DNA from: Gammaproteobacteria bacterium
GTDB lineage: Bacteria; Pseudomonadota; Gammaproteobacteria; Pseudomonadales; Azotimanducaceae
Assembly (NCBI GenBank): GCA_018656865.1
Contig: JABHYO010000164.1
Coordinates: 1 to 32,735, forward strand
Direction of reading: 5' to 3'
Length of the DNA stretch: 32,735 nt
The translations under genes and the position numbers were made by a program. Positions 32,179 through 32,735 of the stretch are shown here, one piece after another; positions within the stretch are counted from its first letter, which is position 1, and every line of letters begins with the position of its first letter. The notes beneath the pieces were generated by a model. The model ran no database searches. It was not told the DNA's origin and saw only the letters and a program-made list of their open reading frames with translations.

Positions 32179-32735
32179 ATGAAACCCAGTTCTATCCAGG
32201 CATTAACCGCGGTATGTGATGAGATCGCGCTCGTGGTACGCAACAGCGAAGCTGATCATCAGGGGGCATTGACGCAGATCGGCCCGTTGCTCGAATGGAT
32301 ATTCCTGAACGAACAGGGGGAAATCGAACCTGACCAGGTCGTCGGACTAAGGGACGCTCCCAATCAGGAGGCAGCGACGGTTCATCTTGAAACAAGTCAG
32401 ATGACCCAATACCTGCGTAAACATTTCGATGACCAAAACGCCGAATCGACTAGCATCAGCCAGATCGTCGGTGGTTTTTCCCGGCGCACGACCCGCGTAT
32501 CGTGCCGCTATTTAGGGGACAACCATGAACTGGTTTTGCGCCAGGCAGCAGGTGTGAAAGCTGACCCGGTACTGGAAAGTGAATATTCTGTTGTCTGCCA
32601 TGCATGGAACGAAAGCCTCACCGCACCTGAACCACTCTGGATAGAAACTTCAGAGAACCTGTTGGGTGGTCCCTTTTTTGTCACTCGTTGGGCCAACGGA
32701 TTGAACCCCGGCGATGTATTCGGTGCACAGAAAGC
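32179..32735 (+). CDS. Phosphotransferase-fold (aminoglycoside/choline kinase-like) protein, N-terminal part
   Basis: The frame is open from the ATG at 32179 to the window end (185 codons), after an AGGGAAGGA ribosome binding site. Residues 1-90 are helical with no match I recognise. From about residue 94 (SQIVGGFSRRTTRVSC) the pattern is that of the APH/choline-kinase N-lobe: a glycine-rich loop, then HELVLRQAAG with an Arg where the ATP-binding Lys or Arg sits, ESEYSVVCHAW, and GGPFFVTRWANGLNPGDVF, similar to the hinge of ACAD10-type phosphotransferases. The catalytic HGD-N and DxD motifs would lie beyond the edge. The substrate is unknown; nothing here indicates drug resistance. Confidence 0.75.
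   Translation, partial: MKPSSIQALTAVCDEIALVVRNSEADHQGALTQIGPLLEWIFLNEQGEIEPDQVVGLRDAPNQEAATVHLETSQMTQYLRKHFDDQNAESTSISQIVGGFSRRTTRVSCRYLGDNHELVLRQAAGVKADPVLESEYSVVCHAWNESLTAPEPLWIETSENLLGGPFFVTRWANGLNPGDVFGAQK

Overview
The window reads as chromosomal DNA of a Gram-negative gammaproteobacterium. It carries lipopolysaccharide export genes (lptCAB), the Mla lipid-transport operon, LpoA and DolP lipoproteins, SspAB, the RpoN/nitrogen-PTS cluster and a meso-DAP-type MurE. Gene order is close to what I recall for Pseudomonas around mraZ-murA-rpoN. The cytochrome b Qo motif is PVWY, a variant described in many beta- and gammaproteobacteria. I cannot name a genus. No tRNA, rRNA, CRISPR array, prophage or defence island is visible.

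Layout. 1-5310 (minus): start of the division/cell-wall (dcw) operon, mraZ-rsmH-ftsL-ftsI-murE-murD, with murD cut by the window edge. It has a sigma70-like promoter and an MraZ-type operator. 5535-6766 (minus): rnpB (RNase P RNA) and rsmI. 6877-10341 (plus): lpoA, yraN, dolP and an azoR-like flavoprotein. 10334-15234 (minus): rplM-rpsI, then petA-petB-petC (bc1 complex), then sspA-sspB. 15289-23408 (minus): mlaFEDCB, ibaG, murA, hisG, hisD and zapE, with a 266-bp non-coding inverted-repeat element between hisD and zapE. 23553-32060 (plus): yrbG-type antiporter, lptC-lptA-lptB, rpoN, hpf, ptsN, rapZ, npr, mgtE and darP. 32179 to the end: the start of a phosphotransferase-fold gene.

The genes fall into a few jobs. 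Envelope building: peptidoglycan precursors and septal synthesis, phospholipid and LPS transport, and PBP activation. Respiration: the bc1 complex. Translation and stress: L13, S9, RsmI, RsmH, HPF, DarP, SspAB. Nitrogen-PTS and sigma54 regulation: RpoN, PtsN, NPr, RapZ.

I did not find an undescribed multi-gene system. The points most worth checking are: a MITE-like element with 23-bp terminal repeats and a 4-bp AACC duplication that supplies the hisD stop codon and appears to have broken an ancestral hisD/zapE ATGA overlap; three gaps in otherwise conserved clusters (murF-mraY, diaA, kdsD-kdsC); an SSQ in place of the SxN motif in FtsI; and a well-placed FNR/ANR box upstream of hpf.
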